Made by a program: the position numbers and the translations under genes. Positions 1 through 8,474 of a stretch of DNA of 64,000 nucleotides are shown in pieces. The stretch is from contig DASYLJ010000095.1 of assembly GCA_036009625.1 (NCBI GenBank), positions 1 to 64,000 of the forward strand, written 5' to 3'. The notes under the pieces were generated by a model. The model made no database searches, was not told where the DNA came from, and worked only from the letters and a program-made list of their open reading frames with translations. The DNA is from DASYLJ01 sp036009625 (GTDB lineage Bacteria > Desulfobacterota > Binatia > DP-6). Positions within the stretch are counted from its first letter, which is position 1. Each line of letters opens with the position of its first letter.

Positions 1-572
1 CGCCGGGCGCCCGGCCCACCGCCCCGTCTTCTCTTCACGTTCGACGCTTTGCCCGACTTGCCCTGCGTCGCCTTGTACAGGAGCTGGACCTGGGCGGCGT
101 TGGGAATACCCGACGTCGAGACCCGGACCTGAACGGCGCGCGGCTCGTTCGTGACCGTCACATCGGTGAGCCCCTCGTCCGCGAGGTCCGTCGCCAGGCT
201 GGCGCGTGCGATCTTGGCGGTGACCTGATGGCCCACCGCGACGCCGTGCTTGCGCACGAGCTTCACGACCACCTGGTCGTAGTTGATCTTGCTCTTGCCC
301 TTGGCATCGAGCGTGAAGACCCGCACCACACCGCCCACGTCGATGCTGACGGCCAGGCCGGTCGGATCGTAGTCGGGGGTGGTCGGCAGGACCCCCACGA
401 GGAGACCCGTCATGGTGATGCTGTCCTGCGCGGGCTTCGCGAAGTTCAGCTTGATGCTCATCTTGGACACGGTGAGTGCCGTGCTGACGCCACCCGCACC
501 GGCGAAGCGGGCGGGCGCGAGTGCCAGGAGCATGGCGAGGCTGGTGAGCACGATGACGACACGATGACGCAT
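1..572 (-). CDS. Secreted β-rich protein, paralogue of the next gene (truncated by window edge)
   Basis: The frame opens at ATG 572 and stays open to the left edge, so the C-terminus is missing. A hydrophobic signal peptide covers about residues 5-27 (ending AGAG). The mature part is predicted β-rich, with KLNFAKPAQDSI at 41-52 and FTLDAKGKSK at 86-95, and turns Lys/Arg/Gly-rich near the edge. The gene at 619-1133 carries nearly the same blocks (KLNFAKPAKDSI, FTLDAKGKSK), so the pair is a tandem duplication with 46 bases between them. I recognise no named family. The mature domain resembles the C-terminal domains of the Kelch and delta-60 propeller proteins nearby. Exported and of unknown function. 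Confidence 0.7.
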   Translation of the reverse strand, partial: MRHRVVIVLTSLAMLLALAPARFAGAGGVSTALTVSKMSIKLNFAKPAQDSITMTGLLVGVLPTTPDYDPTGLAVSIDVGGVVRVFTLDAKGKSKINYDQVVVKLVRKHGVAVGHQVTAKIARASLATDLADEGLTDVTVTNEPRAVQVRVSTSGIPNAAQVQLLYKATQGKSGKASNVKRRRGGGPGAR

Positions 573-618
573 GGAGGACCTCCGTATTGGTGTGATTGGG
601 ATGGGCGCGGACCGCACG

Positions 619-1133
619 CTACTTCGCAGAACCCGTCTTCCCCTTCTTCGCCGAGTAGGTGATCGTCTTCGCAGCCCCGTACGCCCCACCGGCGAGATCG
701 ACGCGCAACACGACGGTACGCGCCTGCTTGACGATGTCGTCATCGGTGAGGCCCTCGTCCAGGAAGTCCTGCGCCAGGCTGGCCTGCGCGACCTTGAGCG
801 TCAGCTGGCCCTGGACGACCCCATCCTTGCGCACGAGCTTCACCTGCACCTGGTCGTAGCCGACCTTGCTCTTGCCCTTGGCGTCGAGCGTGAAGGTGCG
901 GAGGACGCCGCCCACGCCGACGGCGACACTCTGGCCGGTCGGATCGAAGGCGGGATCGAGCGCGAGCAGCGCCGTGAGGGTGATGCTGTCCTTCGCCGGC
1001 TTCGCGAAGTTCAGCTTGATGCCGATCTTCGCGACGTTCAGCGGCAGCGAGCCGCCGAGCCGGCGGCGGCGATCCGGACGGGCGCCACGGCGAAGACCAT
1101 GGCGAGGGCAACGAGCGAGGCGACACGACGCAT
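619..1133 (-). pseudogene. Secreted β-rich protein, tandem paralogue with apparent frameshift
   Basis: A signal peptide starts at ATG 1133 (MRRVASLVALAMVFAV) but its frame ends at TGA 1040-1038 after 31 residues. The conserved mature domain (SLPLNVAKIGIKLNFAKPAK onward) lies in the neighbouring frame and runs to 619. Comparison with the intact paralogue at 1-572 shows that the two parts belong together, so one base appears to be missing in the GCC-repeat tract at about 1045-1075. This is either a real inactivating frameshift or an assembly error in a repetitive GC tract. A start further upstream in the downstream frame would give a non-secreted, low-complexity N-terminus and is unlikely. Confidence 0.65.
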
Positions 1134-1231
1134 TGGGGATCCCCTTTCTTGGTTGCGGCGGACGGTACTCGGGTCGCGTCGCGGGGGTCAACCAAAAACA
1201 CTCGCAAGATCGATAGGGTGGACCACCGACG

Positions 1232-1930
1232 TCACCACGTCTCGCCGAACGGCCGCAGGTCGACCTCGAACGTCCACGCCGATCGCTTCTGCTGCGACAC
1301 GTGGAAGACCGTGTCGGCGATGGCGGCCGGCTGCGCGAAGAACGCGTCGGGCTTGGCCGCATACATGCCGCGCGTCCACGGCACGTCGATCACCGCGTCG
1401 ATGACGACATAGGCGACGTGGATGCCCTGCGGCCCGAGGCTGCGCGCCATCGACTGCGCCAGGATGCGCTGTGCGGCCTTCGACGGCGCGAAGGCCGCGA
1501 ATCCTGCCGAGCCGCGCCACGCCGAGGTGTTGCCGGTGACGACGATCGCCCCACCGCCGGCCTCCAGCATGGTCGGCACCAGCGCCTGGCCGAGGTGCAT
1601 CAACGACAAAACGTTGGTGCGGAAGGTCTGCTCCAGCACCTCGGGCGTGACGTCCATGAACTGGCCGAAGTGACCGCTGACCGCGTTGTGGACGAGCACT
1701 CCCGGCCCCCCGAGCTCGGTCCGGACGCGCGCGACGACATCGCGCACCGCCGTCGCGTCGGTGACGTCGACGGGATAGGCGCGGCTGCCATCGATCTCGC
1801 GCTCGAGCGTCGCGAGCCGCTCGGCGTCACGCGCCAGCATGGCGACGCGATATCCGGCAGCCGCGAAGCGACGGCTGATCGCGGCACCCGTCCCCGGTCC
1901 GACCCCAGCCACCATGCAGACCTTCGTCAT
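1232..1930 (-). CDS. Short-chain dehydrogenase/reductase-like protein with Phe in place of the catalytic Tyr
   Basis: The 232-residue protein has an SDR Rossmann fold. The nucleotide-binding motif GVGPGTG is at 9-15, the NAG-like HNAVSG at 81-86, and a Ser at 136 lies in the active-site strand. The YxxxK motif reads FAPSK (F147, K151), so the general acid Tyr is replaced by Phe. Classical SDR reduction should therefore be impaired; the protein may bind nucleotide in a regulatory role or use altered chemistry. I chose ATG 1930 because it gives a canonical N-terminus (MTKVCMVAGVG); an upstream in-frame start adds 13 unlikely residues. It is a single gene between two unrelated loci, and its substrate is unknown. 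Confidence 0.8.
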   Translation of the reverse strand: MTKVCMVAGVGPGTGAAISRRFAAAGYRVAMLARDAERLATLEREIDGSRAYPVDVTDATAVRDVVARVRTELGGPGVLVHNAVSGHFGQFMDVTPEVLEQTFRTNVLSLMHLGQALVPTMLEAGGGAIVVTGNTSAWRGSAGFAAFAPSKAAQRILAQSMARSLGPQGIHVAYVVIDAVIDVPWTRGMYAAKPDAFFAQPAAIADTVFHVSQQKRSAWTFEVDLRPFGETW

Positions 1931-2066
1931 CCGGGCGGCGACACTGCTCCGCCATCGCGTGCAGAGCAACCCGGCAGGTTTTCTCCCTTCCGCTGTGATG
2001 ATCTCGGGTCCGTGCGCAGCGACTCGGGGGCTTCTGGACCGCCACGTCCCAGGCTAGGCTCCAGAT

Positions 2067-3341
2067 GTGCCACGGATGCTCGTCATGGCGCTGATGACGT
2101 TCGTCGGTCTCGCACACGCCGCCGATCTCGGACGCTGGGAAGGCCGCACGCCGATGGGCGTGCCGCGGCAGGAGATCGGCGTGGGGGTGATCGGCTCGTC
2201 GCTCTATGCCATCGCCGGCATCGACGAGCAGGCGGCGACGCCCGTCGTCGAGCGCTGGGACGCCGCCACCGACACGTGGACCCGGCGCGCACCGTTGCCG
2301 ATCGCGCTGCACCACGTCGGGGTCGCCGTCGTGGACGGCGTGCTCTACGCGATCGGGGGCCTCGACGGTGTCTTCGAGGGCGTCGACGACGTGTTCGCCT
2401 ACGACCCCGACGCCGACACATGGACGCCGCGGGCACCGCTGCCGCTGCGGCGCGGCGCCATGGGCGTCGCCGTCGTCGATGGCCGCATCTATGCCGCGGG
2501 TGGGCTCCGCAGCGGCATCTCGGTGGACGACTTCGCGGTCTACGATCCGGCCGCCGACGTGTGGACGTCGCTGCCGCCGATGCCGACCGCGCGCGACCAC
2601 CTGGCAGCCGACGCCATCGACGGCCTCGTGTATGCGGTCGGCGGGCGAGACGCCGGCGACCTGCGCGGCGCGCTCGAGCGCTTCGATCCCACGACCGGTC
2701 AGTGGACGTCGCTCGCGCCGCTGCCGACGCCGCGCGGTGGACTGATGGGCGGCGCGCTTGCGGGACGCCTCTACACCTTCGGCGGCGAAGGCAACCCCGG
2801 CCACCCGTCCGGTGTATTCTCGCAAACCGAGGCCTACGATCCGGCGCGCGACGCCTGGATCACGCTCGAGCCCATGGCCGTCCCGCGCCATGGCACCGCA
2901 GCCGGCGTCATCGGTGGGGCCATCCACGTGCCCGGGGGTGCCATCCGACAAGGCTTCGGCGTGAGCGGAGCCCACGACGCGTTCGTGCCACCCGCGGCCG
3001 ATCCGCTCCGCGTGCGTCGGCTCCGGATCGGGCGCGGCGGCCGGCTGCGCCTTCGTGCGCTCGTTCCCGACCTCCCCGTCGCGACGCCCGACCTTCCCGT
3101 CTCGATCGCCATCACGAGCGACGGCGGTACGGTGCTCGCTCTCGAGGTACCGGCCGGCGCCCTGCGGGCCACGCGTCGCGGCTTCGTGCACCGGACGGCC
3201 CAGAAGGAATCGCTCCGCCTCGTGCGCCGTCCGAACGGGACCAGCCTCCGGATACGGGCGGTGGCGACGACCAAGGCGATCGGCCCGGTCACGGTGCACG
3301 TCGCGCTCGGCGGCGTCGAGTTCCGCGGCGCGGTTCCCTAG
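2067..3341 (+). CDS. Secreted Kelch-repeat β-propeller protein with C-terminal β domain
   Basis: The 424-residue exported protein starts at GTG 2067 (ATG 2076 is also possible), with a signal peptide ending near AHA at residue 18. Five to six Kelch repeats follow, seen as recurring GG-x-YAIGG / YDP-x-x-x-W units (for example LYAIAGI, LYAIGGL, IYAAGGL, VYAVGGR, LYTFGGE), filling about residues 25-320 as a propeller. The last 100 residues form a separate β domain containing TVLALEVPAGAL and GFVH, matching the end of the delta-60 protein at 5132-8392. Likely a surface or periplasmic binding scaffold. A TAGGCT -10-like box at 2056-2061 lies just before the start, so the transcript may be leaderless. 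Confidence 0.8.
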   Translation: MPRMLVMALMTFVGLAHAADLGRWEGRTPMGVPRQEIGVGVIGSSLYAIAGIDEQAATPVVERWDAATDTWTRRAPLPIALHHVGVAVVDGVLYAIGGLDGVFEGVDDVFAYDPDADTWTPRAPLPLRRGAMGVAVVDGRIYAAGGLRSGISVDDFAVYDPAADVWTSLPPMPTARDHLAADAIDGLVYAVGGRDAGDLRGALERFDPTTGQWTSLAPLPTPRGGLMGGALAGRLYTFGGEGNPGHPSGVFSQTEAYDPARDAWITLEPMAVPRHGTAAGVIGGAIHVPGGAIRQGFGVSGAHDAFVPPAADPLRVRRLRIGRGGRLRLRALVPDLPVATPDLPVSIAITSDGGTVLALEVPAGALRATRRGFVHRTAQKESLRLVRRPNGTSLRIRAVATTKAIGPVTVHVALGGVEFRGAVP

Positions 3342-3481
3342 ACAGCGGCCTGCGCCGGCGAGCCCGACGGCTTCACGATCGACGACGCCCCAGGTCGGGC
3401 CCATGAGCCCTCGATGGCGCGCAAACGCCGCTGCGGAGCGCATGCTCATGGAATAGAGTCGTTGACACTACTCGATCGGCT

Positions 3482-5107
3482 GTGGGACAGCCTGCGCCGG
3501 TGCGTATCCAGCTCATCCACCCGCCGGTCTACCTGAATCCGGCCGCGCTCACCGCGCTCCGTCCCGCGCCGCCCCTCGGTCTCGCCTACGTCGCAGCCTC
3601 CCTGCGCAAGGCCGGGCATCACGTGTCGGTCATCGACGCCGTCGCCGAAGCGCCCACCCAGCAGACGCGCGAGGGCCGCGTCGTGCGGCTGGGCCTGCGC
3701 GACGACGAGATCGTCGATCGCATCCGTCCGGACACGCAGGCCGTCGGCATCGGCAACATGTGGACCTTCAGCTGGCCCGCGGTGCGATCCATGATCCGAT
3801 CCATCCGGGCGCGGCGACCCGACGTCGTCATCGTCTGCGGCGGCGAGCACTTCACGGGGCTGCCCGAGCACTCGATGCGGCAGGCGCCGATCGACTACAT
3901 CGTGCTCGGTGAGGGCGAGGAGATCGCGACGGCCCTGTTCGGAGGCCTCGATGCACCGGGGTTCGATCCCACCGCCGTGGCCGGCCTGTGCTGGCGGCGT
4001 GGCGACGAGATCGTGCAGAACCCGCGCGCCGCCCGAACGCGCGACGTCGACGCCCTGCCCTGGCCGGCCTGGGACCTGTTCGACCTCGAGACCTACGACG
4101 CGCACGACTTCGTCGACGGCATCCGCTTCGGCAAGACGGTCCCGATCCTGGCGACGCGTGGCTGTCCGTACTCGTGCACCTACTGCTCGAGCCCGCAGAT
4201 GTGGACGACGCGCTGGTACGCGCGCGATCCCGTCGACGTCGTGAACGAGATCGCCTTCTACGCGCGAACCCGCGGCGCCACGAACTTCCCGTTCCAGGAC
4301 CTGACGGCGATCATCAAGAAGGAGTGGGTCGTCGCCTTCGCGAACGAGCTCATCCGCCGCCGGCTCGACATCACGTGGCAGATGCCGACGGGCACGCGCT
4401 GCGACGTCGTCGACGCCGAGGTGGCCGATCTCCTGATGCGTTCCGGCGGGCGCTCGCTGTCCTATGCGCCCGAGAGCGGCTCCGAGCGCACGCGCCAGCT
4501 GATCAAGAAGAAGATGAAGACCGAGGACCTGATGCGCGCCGTCGAGGTGTCGACGCGCGCCGGTCTCAACGTGTCGGCCCTTCTCGTGCTCGGTTTCCCG
4601 CACGATACCGAGGACGACATCCGCGAGACGGTGCGCCTCGTCCGGCGCTTCGCACGGCTCGGCGTCGACGACATCGCCTGCGCCTTCTTCTTTCCCATTC
4701 CCGGCACGGCGCTCTATCAGTACCTGCTCGGCAACGGCCGCCTGACGCAGGACGACGAGTCGCTGATGGCGCCGATCTTCGTCCACGACCGCCGGCTCAC
4801 CGAGGATCGCAACTACTGCGAGCACGTCTCGGCGCGGCGTCTGACGGCGCTCAAATACTGGATCGTGGCGAACTTCTACGTCACCTCGCTGCTGACCCGT
4901 CCGAGTCGTCCGTTCCGCCTGCTGTGGAACCTCGTCACCAACCGGGAGGGGTCGAAGATGGACACCTTCCTCGGCGAGATGAAGCGCCGCGTCCCCGGCG
5001 CCCGCGGACTGCGCAAGCGGCGCGAGCTGGTGCGGAACAGAGCCGCCGTCGTCGTACCGGTCGCGGCGCCGGCGGTCGACGACGCGTCACGGCATATCGC
5101 CGGCTGA
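3482..5107 (+). CDS. B12-binding-type radical SAM protein
   Basis: The 541-residue protein has an N-terminal Rossmann-like cobalamin-binding-type domain (about residues 8-190; IHPP...PPLGLAYVAASLRKAGH, then VIVCGGEHFT). The radical SAM cluster motif CPYSCTYC has its cysteines at 228, 232 and 235. A β/α-barrel follows with the SAM-binding segment SYAPESGSE and LVLGFPHDTEDD. Members of this BchE/HpnJ-like superfamily carry out methyl transfers or cyclisations on lipids, pigments or natural products; the substrate cannot be read here. The basic C-terminal tail is variable. Start candidates are GTG 3482 and GTG 3500; the second begins directly at the domain (MRIQLIHPP). A perfect TTGACA is at 3462-3467 without a convincing -10. 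Confidence 0.85.
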   Translation: MGQPAPVRIQLIHPPVYLNPAALTALRPAPPLGLAYVAASLRKAGHHVSVIDAVAEAPTQQTREGRVVRLGLRDDEIVDRIRPDTQAVGIGNMWTFSWPAVRSMIRSIRARRPDVVIVCGGEHFTGLPEHSMRQAPIDYIVLGEGEEIATALFGGLDAPGFDPTAVAGLCWRRGDEIVQNPRAARTRDVDALPWPAWDLFDLETYDAHDFVDGIRFGKTVPILATRGCPYSCTYCSSPQMWTTRWYARDPVDVVNEIAFYARTRGATNFPFQDLTAIIKKEWVVAFANELIRRRLDITWQMPTGTRCDVVDAEVADLLMRSGGRSLSYAPESGSERTRQLIKKKMKTEDLMRAVEVSTRAGLNVSALLVLGFPHDTEDDIRETVRLVRRFARLGVDDIACAFFFPIPGTALYQYLLGNGRLTQDDESLMAPIFVHDRRLTEDRNYCEHVSARRLTALKYWIVANFYVTSLLTRPSRPFRLLWNLVTNREGSKMDTFLGEMKRRVPGARGLRKRRELVRNRAAVVVPVAAPAVDDASRHIAG

Positions 5108-5131
5108 CGCGCGACGGCGCGCGGTCGACGC

Positions 5132-8100
5132 CTACGGGAACCGCACGCCCTTGTTCTTGCCGATGGCGCGGAACGACGGCGTCGCCGTCGCGCACTGTCC
5201 CGGCGCGCTGTCCGCGTCGTCGAACGCCAAGGTCAGACGCATCGGACCCGCCATGACCGCGCCGAAACGCGCGCGCTTGCCCGTCGCCACCACCTGCAGC
5301 TGCTGCGTCTTCAGCAGCTTCACCTTGACGCCGCTGATCCCGGCGGCGACGGCGCCGCTCTTGTCGGCGAACACGAAGAGCTTCTTCTTGCGCTTGAAGG
5401 CACTCGCGGGGACGCGCGCGCAGAGGATCGTCGCACCGTCGCCGCCGGCGAGATGGACGAAGAGATCGGCCGCCGTCGGGTCGACGGTGGGGAAGCCGGC
5501 ACCGGCGAGGCTCGTCGACAGGCTGAGCTTGCCGCCGCTCGTGCCCGGACGCAGCTGGGCCTTGCGGACCTGCAGCGTGCCGGTCCCGGCGCAGCACGCG
5601 GGATCGTCGTAATCGACGCGACCGTTGCCGTCGTCGTCGACGCAGTTGCCGCAGATCTCCGCCGCCGCGGGCAGCGTCGTCGTGGTGGTGGAGCCGCCGG
5701 GAACGGTCGACGTGGTCGTGGTCGAGCCGCCCGGGAGCGTGGTCGTGGTGGTGCCACCGGGGAGGGTCGTCGACGTGGTCGTCGTCGAGCCGCCGGCCAG
5801 CGTGGTGCTGGTCGTGGTGCTCGTCGGCGTGGGCGGGAACGTCGGCTGCGGGCCACCCGCCGTCTCCATGCGGAAGAAGCCCATGCCGCCGGTCGAGCCG
5901 ACGCCCACGAGACGGCCGTCGGGCTGGATCAGCGCGGAACGCGGATCGAAGTCGTCGCTGTGGAAGAGGTCCACCAGCATGTGGCCCCCGGCACCGAAGG
6001 CGGTGTCGAGGTCGCCGTCCGCGCTGAAGCGCGCGACTGCGAAGTCGTCGCTGTCGTAGAGGCGGGTGTCGCCGAGGAGGATCAGCTTGCCGTCGAGCTG
6101 CGTCGTGAGGGTGATCGCCTCGTCGGGCCCGTGGAAGCCGAAGAGGTCGGTGCGGGCAATGCCGGCCGTCGCGAAGTCGGGGTCCAGGGTGCCGTTCTCG
6201 AGATAGCGCAGGACGGCGAAGTCCTCGTCACCACCGAAGTCGACCCACCCCGAGACCACGAGCGTACCGTCCGCGTTCCGGATGACGTCGCTGGCGCCGT
6301 CGGCGCGCGCGGTGACGGGCGTCAGCACGATGCCGTTCGTGCCGAAGCTCGCATCGGGCATGCCGTCGTGGAGATAGCGCACCAGCGCGAGCACGCTCGA
6401 CGTCTCGTTTCCGGTGTAGCCGACGACGACGATCTTGCCATCGGGCTGGACCACCACGCCCTGGGCGACGTCGTCGGCTCCGGGCAGGTCGGTCGTCACC
6501 TTGCCGCCAGTGCCGAATGCGGGATCGGGCACGCCGGACGTCGTGAACCGTGCGACGCCGAAGACCGTCTTGCCCGCGCTCACGACCTCGCCCACCAGCA
6601 CCGGCTTCACGTCGCCCGGCTGGAGCACCATAGACACCACGACGTCGTGGCCCCCGAAGAAATCGAGGGTGGCGAGACCGCCGGTGCCGAAGCCCGCGTC
6701 GGGAGCGCCGGTGTCCGAGAGCCGCAGGACGGCGAAGTCGTCGACGCCGAAGTTCCCCGCGCGCGACGTACCGCCGGCGACGATGCTGCCGTCGGCCTGG
6801 CGCGCGACGGCGACGGCGACTTGGTTCAACCCGAGCTGCGGCATCGCCAGGCCGAGCGCGCCGAACGTCGGGTCGAGACGTCCGTCGGGCAGGTGACGCG
6901 TGAGCGCCATCTGGGATTGGAGGAACCCCACGCAGTTGGCCTGGCAGAGGCCGCGGCCGGCGAGCACGATCTTGCCGTCGGGCTGGAGCAGACCGCCATA
7001 CGACTGGAACGCCTCGGTGGTCTGGACGAGCACACGGCCGCCGCTGCCGAACGTCGGATCGGCCTGCCCGGTGGGCGTGAGGCGCAGGACGTACCAGTCC
7101 TCGCTGGCGCGACCGACCACGATCGGCTCGTCGTCGGACTGCAGCGTGGCGGCGCGCGGCGACTCGGTGCCGCGCAGGCGATGCGTGATGGTGCCGTCGT
7201 CGCCGAAGGTGGGATCGAGCGCGCCGGTGACGCCGTCGTAGCGGGCGAGCGTGAGCTCGGGATGATCGCTGGCGAGGGCGGTCACCTCGAGGCCGGTGCC
7301 GGTCTCGCCGATGGCGAGCACGCCGCCGCTCGACTGCACGACCAGGTCGCGGATGATGCCCTCGTTGGTGACGGGCGTCGTCACCTTGCCGGTGCCGCCA
7401 CCGAAATCGAGATCGAGCGCGCCGTTCGCGTCGAGAAACGCCAACGCGAAGTGGCGATCGCTGCCCTGGAACGCGAAGCCGCCGACGACCAGCGTGCCGT
7501 CGGCCATGCGCGCGATGGCGCGGCCCTCGTCACCGAGCGAGGCGTTGAAGAAATCGACCACGACGCGGCCGCTGCCGGTGCCGCCGAACGTCGTGTCGAC
7601 GGCTCCCGCCTCCGTGAAGCGCGCCGCCACGAAGTTGCGGAAGCCGCTGGCGCCGCCGCTCTGGATCCACCCACCGACGACGATGGCGTCGCCCGCAGCG
7701 GGGAGCATGCCGCGGATGGCGGCGCCCTGGTTGGAGATCAGGAACCCGTCACCGTCGAAGGTGTCGTCTGGCGTCCCGTTCGCGTTCAGTCGCGCCAGCA
7801 GGAAGGCGTCGAAGCCGCTGCCGTCGCGACCGCCACCGCCGACGACGATGCGGCCGTCGGCGCGCACCAGGCCGGCGTAGGCGAGGCCCGGAATGGTGGT
7901 GACGACGTGCCCCGTGCCGCCGCCGACGCTCGGATCGGGCGTGCCGCTCGCAGTGTAGCGCGCCATCACGACCTTCTGTGGGAAGCTCGGCGTGTTGCCG
8001 ACGGCGATCAGGTCTCCGTCGGCGGGATCGCGCAGCAGCACGCGCACGTCGACGTCCTCGCCGAAGTCTGTGCGCACGATGCCGTCGGTGCCGAAGTCGT

Positions 8101-8392
8101 CGTCGAGGGCGCCCGCGGCGGTGTAGCGCACGAGCCCGAGCTCGGCGCGGAAGAGCGGGATGCCGCCGCCCGTCGAGCCGATCTGCCTGCGGACGAGCCC
8201 CGCGGCGACGATCGTGCCGTCGGGCTGGACGACGACCGCCTGCGCCTGGTCGAACCAGCCGTCGAAATCGGTGCGGACGCGACCACCGAGGAGCGTGGGG
8301 TCGAGGTCACCGGAGGCGGCGAAGGCAGTCGTAACGGTGAGACAAAGGCAGACCAAGGCGCCGATCCCTCGGCACGATCGTGACATTCCCAA
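5132..8392 (-). CDS. Large secreted delta-60 repeat β-propeller protein
   Basis: The 1086-residue protein has a signal peptide (residues 1-25, ending AFA) and about 14 delta-60 repeats of the form GxLDPTFGxxGxVxTDF spaced 50-65 residues, usually followed by QPDGKIVVVG. They build one or two propellers to about residue 835. A Thr/Ser/Gly/Pro linker (repeated GGSTTTT units) follows, then an EF-hand-like DDDGNGRVDYDD flanked by cysteines, then a C-terminal β domain containing ATILCARVPASAF. That last domain matches the end of the Kelch protein and the stand-alone proteins at 1-1133. ATG 8392 (MGM) or 8386 could start it. Probably surface exposed; role unknown. Confidence 0.85.
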   Translation of the reverse strand: MGMSRSCRGIGALVCLCLTVTTAFAASGDLDPTLLGGRVRTDFDGWFDQAQAVVVQPDGTIVAAGLVRRQIGSTGGGIPLFRAELGLVRYTAAGALDDDFGTDGIVRTDFGEDVDVRVLLRDPADGDLIAVGNTPSFPQKVVMARYTASGTPDPSVGGGTGHVVTTIPGLAYAGLVRADGRIVVGGGGRDGSGFDAFLLARLNANGTPDDTFDGDGFLISNQGAAIRGMLPAAGDAIVVGGWIQSGGASGFRNFVAARFTEAGAVDTTFGGTGSGRVVVDFFNASLGDEGRAIARMADGTLVVGGFAFQGSDRHFALAFLDANGALDLDFGGGTGKVTTPVTNEGIIRDLVVQSSGGVLAIGETGTGLEVTALASDHPELTLARYDGVTGALDPTFGDDGTITHRLRGTESPRAATLQSDDEPIVVGRASEDWYVLRLTPTGQADPTFGSGGRVLVQTTEAFQSYGGLLQPDGKIVLAGRGLCQANCVGFLQSQMALTRHLPDGRLDPTFGALGLAMPQLGLNQVAVAVARQADGSIVAGGTSRAGNFGVDDFAVLRLSDTGAPDAGFGTGGLATLDFFGGHDVVVSMVLQPGDVKPVLVGEVVSAGKTVFGVARFTTSGVPDPAFGTGGKVTTDLPGADDVAQGVVVQPDGKIVVVGYTGNETSSVLALVRYLHDGMPDASFGTNGIVLTPVTARADGASDVIRNADGTLVVSGWVDFGGDEDFAVLRYLENGTLDPDFATAGIARTDLFGFHGPDEAITLTTQLDGKLILLGDTRLYDSDDFAVARFSADGDLDTAFGAGGHMLVDLFHSDDFDPRSALIQPDGRLVGVGSTGGMGFFRMETAGGPQPTFPPTPTSTTTSTTLAGGSTTTTSTTLPGGTTTTTLPGGSTTTTSTVPGGSTTTTTLPAAAEICGNCVDDDGNGRVDYDDPACCAGTGTLQVRKAQLRPGTSGGKLSLSTSLAGAGFPTVDPTAADLFVHLAGGDGATILCARVPASAFKRKKKLFVFADKSGAVAAGISGVKVKLLKTQQLQVVATGKRARFGAVMAGPMRLTLAFDDADSAPGQCATATPSFRAIGKNKGVRFP

Positions 8393-8474
8393 GGTGCTAC
8401 CGGAGCGCGGTTTCGACCGTCAACGACGAATGTGACGCCATGCGGTCTGCGAGACGCGCTTTTCAGATCGCCGC

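Noticed and set aside
1301..3406. A 701-codon + strand frame across the SDR and Kelch genes
   Set aside because: Arg/Ala-rich shadow of two well-supported genes in other frames.
5453..8383. A 976-codon frame antisense to the delta-60 protein
   Set aside because: Composition artefact; the minus-strand protein has regular propeller repeats.
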